The translations under genes and the position numbers were made by a program. Below are positions 8,430 to 17,095 of a stretch of DNA of 64,000 bases, piece after piece (position 1 is the stretch's first letter; every line of letters begins with the position of its first letter). Source of the DNA: Parasaccharibacter apium. Its GTDB lineage: Bacteria > Pseudomonadota > Alphaproteobacteria > Acetobacterales > Acetobacteraceae. Where the stretch lies: assembly GCF_002592045.1 (NCBI RefSeq), contig NZ_MEJG01000003.1, positions 248,001 to 312,000 on the forward strand. Reading direction: 5' to 3'. The notes below the pieces were generated by a model. The model worked only from the letters and a program-made list of their open reading frames with translations. It did no database searches and was not told where the DNA came from.

Positions 8430-9475
8430 GGGCGGCTTCCTCCATCAAGCATCATGGTGTTGATCCCCAGCCTACGCGCTTCTTCCGAATCAGGAGGAAT
8501 CGCTGTAGAGGACGCATCAACACGAATCTCGCCCGAGGCACTGACCCGGCCAATCAGAATCATGCGACTACCCAGATTAAGCGCATGGACAAATTGCCCA
8601 CTCCCCCCATCTTCTAACGCACGGCCTGTCGCGGTGAGACGAATGCCCGTGCTGTTGTAGCTCAACAAGACAGGGTCTCCGCGATGGACAAGGATGGCAC
8701 GTCGCAAGTCTGTAGCTTCGACAGGTTGGCCCGCAGCAACTGTCCGCACCAGCGCCATACCAACCATCTTCTCTGGCTCTGGCAAAGAGCGTGCTAACGG
8801 CGGTATAGTCCCAGTAAAAGCTGGGTCTATTCGCATATCATCTTGCTGAATGATATGACCTGCTGCCAAAGCATGATCATACACCATAACAGGTTGCACA
8901 GGGCGGATGGTTCCACGCAGCGTAAAGCTATCTGCCCCTGCTGTACCAGAAGGATGAGTTGGCTGGACAAGGGCTGTAAAGCGGCCTGTTTTATGGTCCC
9001 ATTCCAAATTAGAAAGGATAACAGGGTCGGCCTGCCCCTCCTCTACAATAACAGGGGTGAAGCTGGTGATCTCCACCACCACACTGCTTGCCCCCTCATC
9101 CTGAGCGACCATCTTGCGCACTAACGCTACAAAATCATCACGCCCTAACACATGCCCAGCACGTGTGAGGGTCAAGCTAGCAGAAGAGGATTGATCATCC
9201 CAATCCACACCATATTGATCAGCCAAGGCGATGAGCTGGCTTCCACCAATCGTAACAGCCTTACCAGGCGCAGGAGCTGGACCAAGAAGGCGATCTTGCC
9301 CGCTTTCTAGCCCCTCAAAAACATCAGAAAGATAAACCGATGCCCCATGCACAACCCCAGAAGGGCGCAATGTTGCCGCAACCACGTGCTGCGACCATAA
9401 CAAGCCAACACTCACGCACGCACAAACGCTAAACGCCTTCACTCTACCCATTGTCAGCTTACAAAGAGCTTGCAT
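8426..9475 (-). CDS. flgA: Flagellar P-ring assembly chaperone FlgA
   Basis: FlgA is the periplasmic chaperone for P-ring protein FlgI. The protein is 349 residues, longer than enterobacterial FlgA (~220), as often in acetic acid bacteria. It has an N-terminal signal segment (about 12-33), a variable N-terminal domain, and C-terminal SAF/ChapFlgA motifs (VYDHALAAGHIIQQDDMRIDPA; GMALVRTVAAGQPVEATDLRR; LVHRGDPVLLSYNSTGIRLTATGRALEDG). The start lies 12 bases beyond the flgG stop and the end overlaps flgH. No flgI is present here. Confidence 0.9.
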   Translation of the reverse strand: MQALCKLTMGRVKAFSVCACVSVGLLWSQHVVAATLRPSGVVHGASVYLSDVFEGLESGQDRLLGPAPAPGKAVTIGGSQLIALADQYGVDWDDQSSSASLTLTRAGHVLGRDDFVALVRKMVAQDEGASSVVVEITSFTPVIVEEGQADPVILSNLEWDHKTGRFTALVQPTHPSGTAGADSFTLRGTIRPVQPVMVYDHALAAGHIIQQDDMRIDPAFTGTIPPLARSLPEPEKMVGMALVRTVAAGQPVEATDLRRAILVHRGDPVLLSYNSTGIRLTATGRALEDGGSGQFVHALNLGSRMILIGRVSASGEIRVDASSTAIPPDSEEARRLGINTMMLDGGSRP

Positions 9476-9487
9476 ATGCCCCCGCTC

Positions 9488-10276
9488 TTAGCGCAGGTTT
9501 GTTAGGGTCTGGAGCATCTCATCAGAGGCGGTAATGCTCTTACTATTCATCTCGTAAGCGCGTTGTGCTGTGATAAGATCCGTAATTTCCGTCACAGCAT
9601 TCACAGCAGATTCCTCAACGAACCCCTGCCGAATCGTTCCAAAACCGGTCGTCTCTGGGTTGCCGATGATCGGATCCCCCGAGGATGTTGTCTCGGTAAA
9701 GAGGTTCTGCCCCATAGCGGCTAGACCATTCTCATTTTGGAAGGTCGTAAGCTGAATCTGCCCTGCCACCTGGGAATTCGCCTGACCAGAGAGCGTGTAT
9801 TGCACCTGCCCTGTCTGGTCGATGGTAATGTTTTCCGCGTTATTAGGGATCGAAATATTCGGTGTGAGAGGATACCCATCCGCCGTCACAATCGCCCCAT
9901 CTTGCGAGAGGGAAAATGTCCCGTCGCGCGTATAGGCATATTCCCCATTAGGCAATAGGATGCGGAAGTAACCACGCCCTTCCACCGCAAGGTCTAGCGC
10001 ATTACCAGTTTGAGCCAAGCTACCTTGCTCGTTAATCCGGTAAATAGCAGCAGTACGCACACCCAAACCGACCTGTGCCCCAGCTGGCACACGGTAACCA
10101 GTGTCAGAACTCATCGTCCCGACCCGGCGCAAGTCCTGATAAATAAGGTCCTGAAACTCCGCCCGGCGTCTTTTATAGCCTGTGGTCGTCATATTGGCGA
10201 TGTTGTGAGAGATGGTCTCCACATTGGTGGACTGAGCCTGCATCCCTGTTGCAGCAACATCGAGTGATCTTAACAT
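9488..10276 (-). CDS. flgG: Flagellar distal rod protein FlgG
   Basis: FlgG builds the distal rod. The 262-residue protein begins MLRSLDVAATGMQAQSTNVE, followed by ISHNIANMTTTGYKRRRAEFQDL, the N-terminal rod-protein signature. The characteristic GNALDLAVEGRGYFRILLPNG and the C-terminal FVEESAVNAVTEITDLITAQRAYEMNSK complete the pattern. AAGGAT lies upstream of the start. It is first in flgG-flgA-flgH and divergent from flgF across a 282-base regulatory region. Confidence 0.97.
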   Translation of the reverse strand: MLRSLDVAATGMQAQSTNVETISHNIANMTTTGYKRRRAEFQDLIYQDLRRVGTMSSDTGYRVPAGAQVGLGVRTAAIYRINEQGSLAQTGNALDLAVEGRGYFRILLPNGEYAYTRDGTFSLSQDGAIVTADGYPLTPNISIPNNAENITIDQTGQVQYTLSGQANSQVAGQIQLTTFQNENGLAAMGQNLFTETTSSGDPIIGNPETTGFGTIRQGFVEESAVNAVTEITDLITAQRAYEMNSKSITASDEMLQTLTNLR

Positions 10277-10558
10277 AAACGGGCATCCTTAGGATTCTGC
10301 CACCATCCATATGGCAGGCACAACAAACGCATTACTACGCCTTTCATAAACCGCCACAACATCACTTATCAAGGTTATTTGTATGAATAATTTACAAAAA
10401 ACCTTATATTGACCTTATTTTATAAGATTAAATTTCCCAAAATCACGTCAATCCAAACCATTTTTAAGGCGTTTTTGATATATAAGCTTTACAAAATCCT
10501 CCATTTAATGCCATTACTTCCCCCATATGGCGCAAATGGCCTTTAAGGACCCTTAAAT
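10277..10558. promoter_or_regulatory. Divergent flgG/flgF control region with two motif copies
   Basis: This A+T-rich 282-base region separates the divergent flgG and flgF genes. One motif copy on the minus strand (10365-10380, AAATAACCTTGATAAG) faces flgG at 89 bases. Another on the plus strand (10396-10411, AAAAAACCTTATATTG) lies 148 bases before flgF and is followed at once by a second CCTTATTTTATAAG. At 10542-10557 TTTAAGG and CCTTAAA form an inverted repeat around two bases. This repeat includes the AAGGA ribosome-binding site of flgF. I could not assign a consensus sigma factor promoter. Confidence 0.5.
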
Positions 10559-11308
10559 ATGGACATAACCGGCTACCTTGCACTAGCCCGCATTGATGCC
10601 CTTACGCGCGGGCTTGAAGTCACAACCAATAACTTAGCCAATAGCAGCACGGATGGCTTTAAGGAGCATCGTGTCCTCTTCTCCGACTATCTTTCCCGCC
10701 AACATGGGTCTGATTTGGTCAATGGGGAAAAAGTCCTCACTTATAGCCAAGATCGCTCCACCTATTTAGATACCCTCCAAGGCGAACTCCGCCAAACAGG
10801 CAACCCATTGGACCTTGCAATTAATGGGCCAGGTTATTTTGTGGTCCGTACACAGCAAGGCCTCCGCCTTACCCGCAATGGCCAGCTGCATCGTAGTGAG
10901 GACGGTACGATTGTCGATTCGTCAGGCAATCCCGTATTAGATGACCAACGCCGCCCTATCACGCTCAACGCTGATGACCAGATTCTCCCCCTCGGCGTTG
11001 GGGCTGATGGCACCATCTCTACCGAAAAAGGCATTGTCTCTAAGCTTGGCCTCGCAACGGTGGAGAATCCTAATACGCTCCATGCAGAAGGTAATCATCT
11101 TTTCCGCCCCACAACGGAGCTTCAAAAGGTCCCAACGCAAGAAATTCGTCAAGGGATGTTGGAATCCAGCAACGTCAATGCGGTGGAAGAAACCACGGCT
11201 ATGATTAAAACCCAGCGGGAATATGACCTGAATTTTCAACTCTTACAGACAGAATTTACACGCCGCCTTAACGCGATTGATAAAATCCCTGCCGAACCCA
11301 CAACATAA
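10559..11308 (+). CDS. flgF: Flagellar proximal rod protein FlgF
   Basis: FlgF is a proximal rod subunit. The 249-residue protein opens with MDITGYLALARIDALTRG and LEVTTNNLANSSTDGFKEHRV, has GNPLDLAINGPGYFVVRTQQG in the middle and ends with QGMLESSNVNAVEETTAMIKTQREYDLN. The shorter spacing and the lack of the FlgG-type N-terminus distinguish it from FlgG. AAGGA upstream serves as ribosome-binding site and lies in an inverted repeat. The gene is transcribed away from flgG, unlike the common flgF-flgG operon. Confidence 0.93.
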   Translation: MDITGYLALARIDALTRGLEVTTNNLANSSTDGFKEHRVLFSDYLSRQHGSDLVNGEKVLTYSQDRSTYLDTLQGELRQTGNPLDLAINGPGYFVVRTQQGLRLTRNGQLHRSEDGTIVDSSGNPVLDDQRRPITLNADDQILPLGVGADGTISTEKGIVSKLGLATVENPNTLHAEGNHLFRPTTELQKVPTQEIRQGMLESSNVNAVEETTAMIKTQREYDLNFQLLQTEFTRRLNAIDKIPAEPTT

Positions 11309-11311
11309 GAC

Positions 11312-11327
11312 TCTATACAAGGTTAAT
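11312..11327 (-). promoter_or_regulatory. Copy of the recurring flagellar upstream motif (flgK)
   Basis: On the minus strand this reads ATTAACCTTGTATAGA, one of the two best copies. It starts three bases after the flgF stop and lies 141 bases upstream of flgK, so flgK-flgL probably has its own promoter in this 159-base gap. Confidence 0.45.
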
Positions 11328-11467
11328 AGATTATGAAGCAAAATATATTCCTTACGTTTAACTTCATGTAACCCTCAAACCGTATGTTATGCCTTGATGA
11401 AGCAATCTGATAAGCTTCTTATGGTTATTGGCCTTTGGCCGGCCTTAATTAATCTGGGAGAAAGAAC

Positions 11468-13015
11468 ATGAGTCTCGGTCTGTCCCTCAATATCGCTTCC
11501 AGTGGCCTTAAAACCATTGAAAACGAACTCGCTACAACATCTAACAATGTCACGAATGCCTCTACCCCTGGCTACGTGGCAGCCTCTCCTACCCCGACTT
11601 CCACAGTTGTCTCAGGCATGGGCGTTGGTGTGACCACTGGTAATAATCGTCTTGTTGTCTCTCAAGCGTTGCAGGATGCACTTTATCGCCAAAATGCACA
11701 GGTCGCAGCGCTCACAGCTACGAGCAACTCTTTAGCGGCTGTGTCCTCCGTGCAAGGGACAACAACAAGCTCGGACGGCTCCACCGCTATTGGCACGCTC
11801 ACCAGCAATCTTCAAAATGTTAATAACGCGTTTGTATCGCTCACTAGCACTCCGCAAGATAGCGCGTCACAAAACACGGTAATCTCTGCTGCTCAAACAT
11901 TAGTCAGCAATATCCATACGCTCTCCTCTGTTTATCAGGCCCAACGCCAAGGTGCGCAGGATGCGGTGACGGATAGCGTCTCAGGCATTAATACTGACCT
12001 GACAACTATTGGCCAGCTCTCCCAGCAAATCATGCTGGCACGCTCTTCCCATGCCGATACATCAGACCTTGCAAATAAACGCTATGAGGCTATGCAAAGT
12101 CTCTCAAGCAAATTGGGCGTCACCTTTACCGAAAAACCCAATGGAGACATGCTCGTCTCCACACAAGACGGTACACGTCTGCCTACACGGCCTGACCAAC
12201 TTGGCTTACCCAATGGGACATTAACTGGCCCTACCTCCACATGGCCACTCTCCACGCAAAGCGCTACGCTAAGCCCCAGCATGTATCACGCCACAGATGG
12301 TAGTGATAAAGGTGTGCCGGGCATTATGCTCGCTGGGAAAGACATCACCTCCCATCTAACAGGCGGGACATTGGGAGCGAATCTTACACTGCGCGACCAA
12401 ACCTATCCGCAAATGCAAGCCCAGCTGGATTCCTTCTCCTATACCTTAATCAACCGCTTTAATGCCGCTGGCGTATCACTCTTTAGCAATGGGACGACAC
12501 AAAACCTCTCCTCTGACCCGACCCAAACAACACCAAACGGTCTTGTTGGGCTCTCCTCCAAGATCGCAGTGTCTGACGGCTACCTCCAAGCCCCTGCACG
12601 CCTAACAGAGGACCTTACCGGCCTTCAGCATTTCAATTTCAAGCCTAATGCTGTTCTCAGCCAAGCCTTTGGGAGCGGGCCTTCCTCTGTGACCAACGGG
12701 CTTATTGCCCCTACATCTGGCCTAGGACCTGATGGACAACAATCCACAGGGTATGAAGGCGCACAAAGCCTTACCCAGCTCGCCACAGCTTTAACAGCTA
12801 ATCAGGCACAAACCATCAGTCAGGCCAATAGCGACCTCACCACGGCGACATCTATTCAAACCTCGCTCTCCACCAAAGTGGCTAGTGTCTCTGGTGTGGA
12901 TGTTAATAGCCAGATGGCCGCTGTTGTTGCCTTAAAGAGCTCTTATTCTGCCAATGCTAAGGTCGTTTCCATGGTGCAAACCATGTTCGACACACTCCTT
13001 AACGCGGTGCATTAA
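11468..13015 (+). CDS. flgK: Flagellar hook-associated protein FlgK (HAP1)
   Basis: FlgK forms the first junction layer between hook and filament. The 515-residue protein starts MSLGLSLNIASSGLKTIENEL with TSNNVTNASTPGYVAA, the axial-protein N-terminus. It has a long Ser/Thr/Gln-rich middle and ends with VSGVDVNSQMAAVVALKSSYSANAKVVSMVQTMFDTLL, the standard FlgK C-terminus. GGGAGAAAG lies 5-12 bases ahead of the ATG. flgL follows after 52 bases. Confidence 0.95.
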   Translation: MSLGLSLNIASSGLKTIENELATTSNNVTNASTPGYVAASPTPTSTVVSGMGVGVTTGNNRLVVSQALQDALYRQNAQVAALTATSNSLAAVSSVQGTTTSSDGSTAIGTLTSNLQNVNNAFVSLTSTPQDSASQNTVISAAQTLVSNIHTLSSVYQAQRQGAQDAVTDSVSGINTDLTTIGQLSQQIMLARSSHADTSDLANKRYEAMQSLSSKLGVTFTEKPNGDMLVSTQDGTRLPTRPDQLGLPNGTLTGPTSTWPLSTQSATLSPSMYHATDGSDKGVPGIMLAGKDITSHLTGGTLGANLTLRDQTYPQMQAQLDSFSYTLINRFNAAGVSLFSNGTTQNLSSDPTQTTPNGLVGLSSKIAVSDGYLQAPARLTEDLTGLQHFNFKPNAVLSQAFGSGPSSVTNGLIAPTSGLGPDGQQSTGYEGAQSLTQLATALTANQAQTISQANSDLTTATSIQTSLSTKVASVSGVDVNSQMAAVVALKSSYSANAKVVSMVQTMFDTLLNAVH

Positions 13016-13067
13016 ACGCACCGCCCCTCTCTTCACGCCCTTTAATGATGAATAGGAATTCCCCCTC

Positions 13068-14153
13068 ATGAGCATGAGCGTTGGCCAATATGGTGCCTCT
13101 GGGACAGGCTTGATCCTCAATGCAGGGATCAAACAAATTGAAGCCGCACAAAGCGATGTCGCTTGGCAAAGTTCACAAGGGACAATCTCTTCCAGTATTG
13201 CTGGCCTTGGGAGCAACCGCCAAGCCGCTTTGACCCTCAGCCCTCAAATCTCAGAGTTAAGCGGCTATCAAAGCAACATCTCTACTGTACAAAACCGGCT
13301 CTCCCTTGCCTCTACCGGTTTTACACAAATTACCGACCTCGCACAATCACTCAACACTATGCTGTTGAACATGACCTCCTCCGAGGGAGGCTCCACCACA
13401 GCGACAAACGCCGCTGCCGATTCAGCCCAAAAAGGCCTCAACACCTTAGGGACAATCCTAAATACATCTGATGGCTCAAGCTTTCTCTTTGCCGGGAATG
13501 ATACAGCCGCTGCCCCTGTTCTCTCCCCTTCTGGCCTTTCCAGCAGCACGCTTGCTCAAACAATATCCAAGCAGCTCTCTGGCCTAACTGACACAAATAG
13601 CGATGAGATCTTCCAACAAGCCACAACAGCCAGTGCTAATAACGATGCTGGTATGAGTGTGTTCTCATCCATTCTTTCTGTCTCTGCTACAAAAGCAACA
13701 GGGTTACGTGCTACAGCCGTCATCGGCCCGAACGATAATGTCATCACAACCGCTCCCGTTGCGACAGAAGGTGTGCAAGCCTCTGAGACCTCCACAGGCT
13801 CACCTATACGCGACCTTATGCGCGATATGATGCTGATGTCCGGTATGAAGGGCATGAGCACAACAACACCCGGCTTTACAAAGCTTGTCACCCAAATGCA
13901 CAGCTCACTAAGCCAGACCATCAATCAGCTTATTGACATGAATACAAGCATGGGGGTGACACAAAACACACTCTCCCGTCAGAAAGGCATCTTCTCCAGC
14001 GTTACATTGATGGTAAAGACCCAACTCTCCAACAACTTGGATGTAAATCTTGCTGAGGTCGCCACACGCTCATCCGACCTTAGCCTTCAGCTCAAAGCGT
14101 CTTTCTCGCTTATTGCTGATACGAAGAACATGTCCCTCGCTGATTATATCTAA
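13068..14153 (+). CDS. flgL: Flagellar hook-associated protein FlgL (HAP3)
   Basis: FlgL forms the second junction layer and is flagellin-like at both ends. The 361-residue protein has an N-terminal helical region (about 10-125) and a C-terminal helical region (about 270-361) containing MNTSMGVTQNTLSRQKGIF and a leucine-rich end. The variable central domain includes the flagellin-like GTILNTSDGSSFLFAGN. The length is normal for the family. The AGGAA ribosome-binding site is spaced slightly far from the ATG. A terminator follows. Confidence 0.9.
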   Translation: MSMSVGQYGASGTGLILNAGIKQIEAAQSDVAWQSSQGTISSSIAGLGSNRQAALTLSPQISELSGYQSNISTVQNRLSLASTGFTQITDLAQSLNTMLLNMTSSEGGSTTATNAAADSAQKGLNTLGTILNTSDGSSFLFAGNDTAAAPVLSPSGLSSSTLAQTISKQLSGLTDTNSDEIFQQATTASANNDAGMSVFSSILSVSATKATGLRATAVIGPNDNVITTAPVATEGVQASETSTGSPIRDLMRDMMLMSGMKGMSTTTPGFTKLVTQMHSSLSQTINQLIDMNTSMGVTQNTLSRQKGIFSSVTLMVKTQLSNNLDVNLAEVATRSSDLSLQLKASFSLIADTKNMSLADYI

Positions 14154-14179
14154 ATATCTAACACCCATCCTCTCCCCCC

Positions 14180-14217
14180 AAAAAAGGCCGCTCTCCCCAT
14201 AGGAGGCGGCCTTTTTT
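14180..14217. terminator. Bidirectional terminator between flgL and the GlcG-like gene
   Basis: GGCCGC (14186-14191) and GCGGCC (14206-14211) flank a 14-base loop, with six A before and six T after. It can end both the plus-strand flgK-flgL unit and the minus-strand aco/glcG-like unit. Confidence 0.85.
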
Positions 14218-14237
14218 ATAGGATTTGGGCTATAAGA

Positions 14238-14669
14238 TTACAGCTTATCAAACCCCGTGAGAGATAAAGCCTCTACAGCGGCCTCTTGGTCTTGCTCATA
14301 CGTCCCACCAGAGACCCCAAGGCCACCTATAAGACGGCCTTGATAAAAAATAGGATACCCACCCCCAACAGCCATCAAACGCGGATGACTAGCAAGGGGA
14401 GCCATGTGAGACTCTTGCACCAGGCTGTTCCATACATGGGTTGGTTGCCCAAAAGAACAGGCCGTCCATGCTTTATCACAGGCTATTTCCGCTGTCAGAA
14501 AGGCCGCTTCGTCAGCTCGCCCAAAAGCACGTAAATGTCCCCCCGCATCCATCACCGCGATGGAAAAAGCAATCTTCTGGGCCGCACCTTCTTTTAAAAC
14601 CGCTTCGATAAGAGCCTGTGCAGCCTCCCATGTAATCTGCGCTGTTTCCTGCTGGTGTTTTACGGGCAT
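14238..14669 (-). CDS. GlcG/HbpS family heme-degrading-domain protein
   Basis: A 143-residue protein of the DUF336 (GlcG/HbpS) family, shown by IAFSIAVMDAGGHLRAFGRADEAAF, HPRLMAVGGGYPIFYQGRLIGGLGVSGGTYEQDQEAA and the length. Members bind small ligands or heme, but the function is often unknown. Such genes often sit beside oxidative catabolic enzymes, as here next to the E1 dehydrogenase genes. The start at 14669 has an AGGAGG box six bases upstream. A longer in-frame extension would overlap the E1 beta gene. Confidence 0.8.
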   Translation of the reverse strand: MPVKHQQETAQITWEAAQALIEAVLKEGAAQKIAFSIAVMDAGGHLRAFGRADEAAFLTAEIACDKAWTACSFGQPTHVWNSLVQESHMAPLASHPRLMAVGGGYPIFYQGRLIGGLGVSGGTYEQDQEAAVEALSLTGFDKL

Positions 14670-14682
14670 GATAAACCTCCTC

Positions 14683-15696
14683 TTATGCTTTATGGCCCAT
14701 TGCACGCTTTACTGCCGCAACAATCTGCGTCGCACCGGGGATATAGGCTTCCTCCAATAATGGGGAGAACGGCACCGGCGTGTGAGGCGCGCTCACCATT
14801 TGCGGGGCTGATTTAAGAGAGGAGAACCGCTTCTCGACCACCTGCGCCATAATATCCGTCGCTATATTACAACATGGGTACGCCTCATCCACCGCAACAA
14901 GCCGCCCTGTTTTCTCAACCGACTGCAAAACAACCCCAAGATCAAGCGGAGAGAGTGTACGGAGGTCGATAATCTCCGCCTCGACACCCGCCTTAGCAAG
15001 CTGCGTAGCGGCCTCCAGAGCGCGAGGCACCATCGGCCCATAAGTGATGATCGACACATCACGGCCCTCCCGCACATGCTGTGCTGTCCCAAAAGGCACC
15101 GTATAAGGGGCTTCTGGCACTGGGCCTGTCATCTCATAAAACGCTTTAGGCTCGCAGAAAATGACGGGGTCTTTATCGCGGATAGCCTCAATCATCAGCC
15201 CCTTTGCATCATAAGACGTGCTCGAGCAGACGACCTTTAACCCCGGAATATGCGTAAAAAGGGATGTCAACATTTGCGAATGTTGGGCTGCACCATTAAT
15301 CCCCGCCCCAACCATCGTGCGGATGACCAACGGAATTTCTGCCATGCCACCAAACATATAACGAATCTTCGCCGCTTGGTTTAAAAGCTGATCAAAGCAT
15401 ACGCCCATAAAGTCGATAAACGGCACTTCTGCAACAACGGGCACACCAGAGAGTGCCGCCCCTACGGCAGCCCCAACATAGGCCATTTCCGTTGGTGGGG
15501 CATCAATAACGCGGTCGCCATATTTACTATACAGCCCCTTTGTCACGCCAAGGACACCCCCCCAGCAATCGACATCCCCACCAGCATCCACACCGCCAGC
15601 CGTATCTTGCCCAAAGAGCAAGAGTTTCGGCTCGCGTGCCATTTCTTAGTCCAATGCCGCATTAATAGCGGCTTTTAACGTAAGTTCTCTTGTCAT
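14683..15696 (-). pseudogene. acoB: Acetoin/pyruvate-type dehydrogenase E1 beta with an in-frame TAA at codon 17
   Basis: The beta subunit of a thiamine-diphosphate E1 decarboxylase acting with an alpha subunit on acetoin or pyruvate. AGGAG precedes an ATG at 15696 whose frame encodes MTRELTLKAAINAALD, the normal family N-terminus. Codon 17 (15648-15646) is TAA, where homologues have Gln or Glu. The same frame resumes with GAA ATG and runs intact for 319 residues, including GGVLGVTKGLYSKYG, MAYVGAAVGAALSG and FIDFMGVCFDQLLNQAAKIRYM. Either the gene is recently inactivated or translation restarts at ATG 15642, which would lose about 18 residues. A base-call error is the other possibility. Substrate is uncertain because no E2 gene is nearby. 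Confidence 0.8.
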
Positions 15697-15721
15697 CACT
15701 TATCTCCTGTTAATCTGCTTT

Positions 15722-16723
15722 TTAGTAAGAAACGTACACACCCTCATGCAGGGCACTTAATGCTGGGAACGGGGCTTTAACGGCCTCTTGCACGGCTGCC
15801 TCTACAAGCGATTCGACCTCACGATCCACCGCCTCAAGCTCTGATGAGCTAAGCCCTTCTTGTACGGCTTGATGGCTAAACCGCTTTAAACAATCCTGAT
15901 TCGCCCGTGCCTTGGCCACTTCTCCAGTAGGGCGATAAACCTGCGTATCCCCTTCAAAATGACCATAAAAACGTACAGTCTTACATTCCAACAACACAGG
16001 CCCATGCCCTGCGCGCATCTAAGCAATCAACTCCCCTGCGGTGCGATAAACCGCAAAGAAATCCAGCCCATCCACCGTTACGGCGGGCATACCAAAACCT
16101 TTGGCGCGGTCCTCGTAACTCGTGACAGAGGTTGTTCTTTGCTGCGGTGTTGATTGTGCGTAATGATTATTTGCGACAACGAACATCATAGGCAGCTTCC
16201 ATACGCTGGCGAGGTTCATGCTCTCCAACACGGCCCCTTCATTCACACCGCCATCACCACCAAAGACAACAGCGACATGGCCTTTTCCCGCCAGCTTATC
16301 AGCCAAAGCCGCCCCACATGCGAGCGGAGCCCCCGCACCTAAAATACCATTAGCCCCCAACATGCCCTTGCTGAGATCAGCAATATGCATGGAGCCCCCT
16401 TTGCCATTGCAAACGCCCCCTTGGCGGCCGTAAATCTCCTTCATCATCGCCATAACATCCACCCCTTTGGCGATGCAGTGACCATGCCCGCGATGTGTAC
16501 TAGCGATTTGATCCTCGTCTGTTAAATGGCTGCAAATCCCTACTGCCGTAGCCTCTTGCCCTGCATAAAGATGGGTAAAGCCGGGGACGCTGCCCGTTTT
16601 ATAATCCTCATGCAGACGGTCCTCAAAAACACGAATAGTCTTCATCCGCCGATAAGCTGCCAATAAGACATCATGAGGGATGGGCGTATTTTTGTCGTAT
16701 TTTCTCTCGTCTTTAGCGTTCAT
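15722..16723 (-). pseudogene. acoA: Acetoin/pyruvate-type dehydrogenase E1 alpha interrupted by an in-frame TAG
   Basis: The alpha subunit of the same E1 enzyme, carrying the thiamine-diphosphate site (GDGGVNEGAVLESMNLA then VANNHYAQSTP). Translation from 16723, with AGGAGG upstream, gives 234 residues and then meets TAG at 16021-16019. The next codon is ATG and the same frame continues for 98 more residues with GPVLLECKTVRFYGHFEGD, the normal C-terminal part. No frameshift is needed to join the halves. This could be a nonsense mutation, or a subunit split by stop-restart translation (TAGATG, with GGGGAG about 12 bases before). E1 beta follows after 25 bases. Confidence 0.8.
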
Positions 16724-16851
16724 TCTTTCCTCCTAGGCAAAGTATCTGGCACTATCTCAATGCCTGCTGTTATCTCTATGCCTGTTAGAGGAGCAAACGG
16801 TAGAAAGATCCTGCGTAAAACTTGCCTTATTTTCCAAATAACGCAGTAGAT

Positions 16852-17095
16852 AAAACAAAACGCCACCGTGAGATCACGATGGCGTTCTGCATTATCAAAC
16901 CCAAAAGAAGCCAGCCCCGTAGGGCTAGGCCTCCCCCTCTTACTGGAAGAGGGACAGAATGTTCTGGGACTGACCGTTAGCAATGGAGAGGGACTTAATG
17001 CCCAGGGATTGCTTGGTCTGCAAGGATGTCAGCTTAGCGGACTCAGCGGACATATCCGCATCAGTCAACGCACCAGAAGCCGCTGTCAGGGAGTC
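16852..17095. repeat. 244-base perfect direct repeat, copy 1 (flagellin 3' end plus terminator)
   Basis: Identical base for base to 18086-18329, at a constant offset of 1234. It covers the last ~52 codons of flagellin 1 and 88 bases beyond the stop, including the terminator. Similarity continues beyond with scattered substitutions. Perfect identity across non-coding sequence points to recent duplication or gene conversion rather than protein-level constraint. Confidence 0.9.
16856..16886 (-). terminator. Terminator of flagellin 1
   Basis: On the minus strand AACGCCATCGTG and CACGGTGGCGTT pair around a four-base loop, with one T-G mismatch position, and are followed by TTGTTTT. An identical copy follows flagellin 2. 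Confidence 0.8.

Noticed and set aside
15646-16021. Stop-codon reassignment, pyrrolysine or selenocysteine as explanation for the two stops
   Set aside because: One stop is TAA and the other TAG, and both codons end many intact genes here. Selenocysteine uses TGA and no insertion element is seen.
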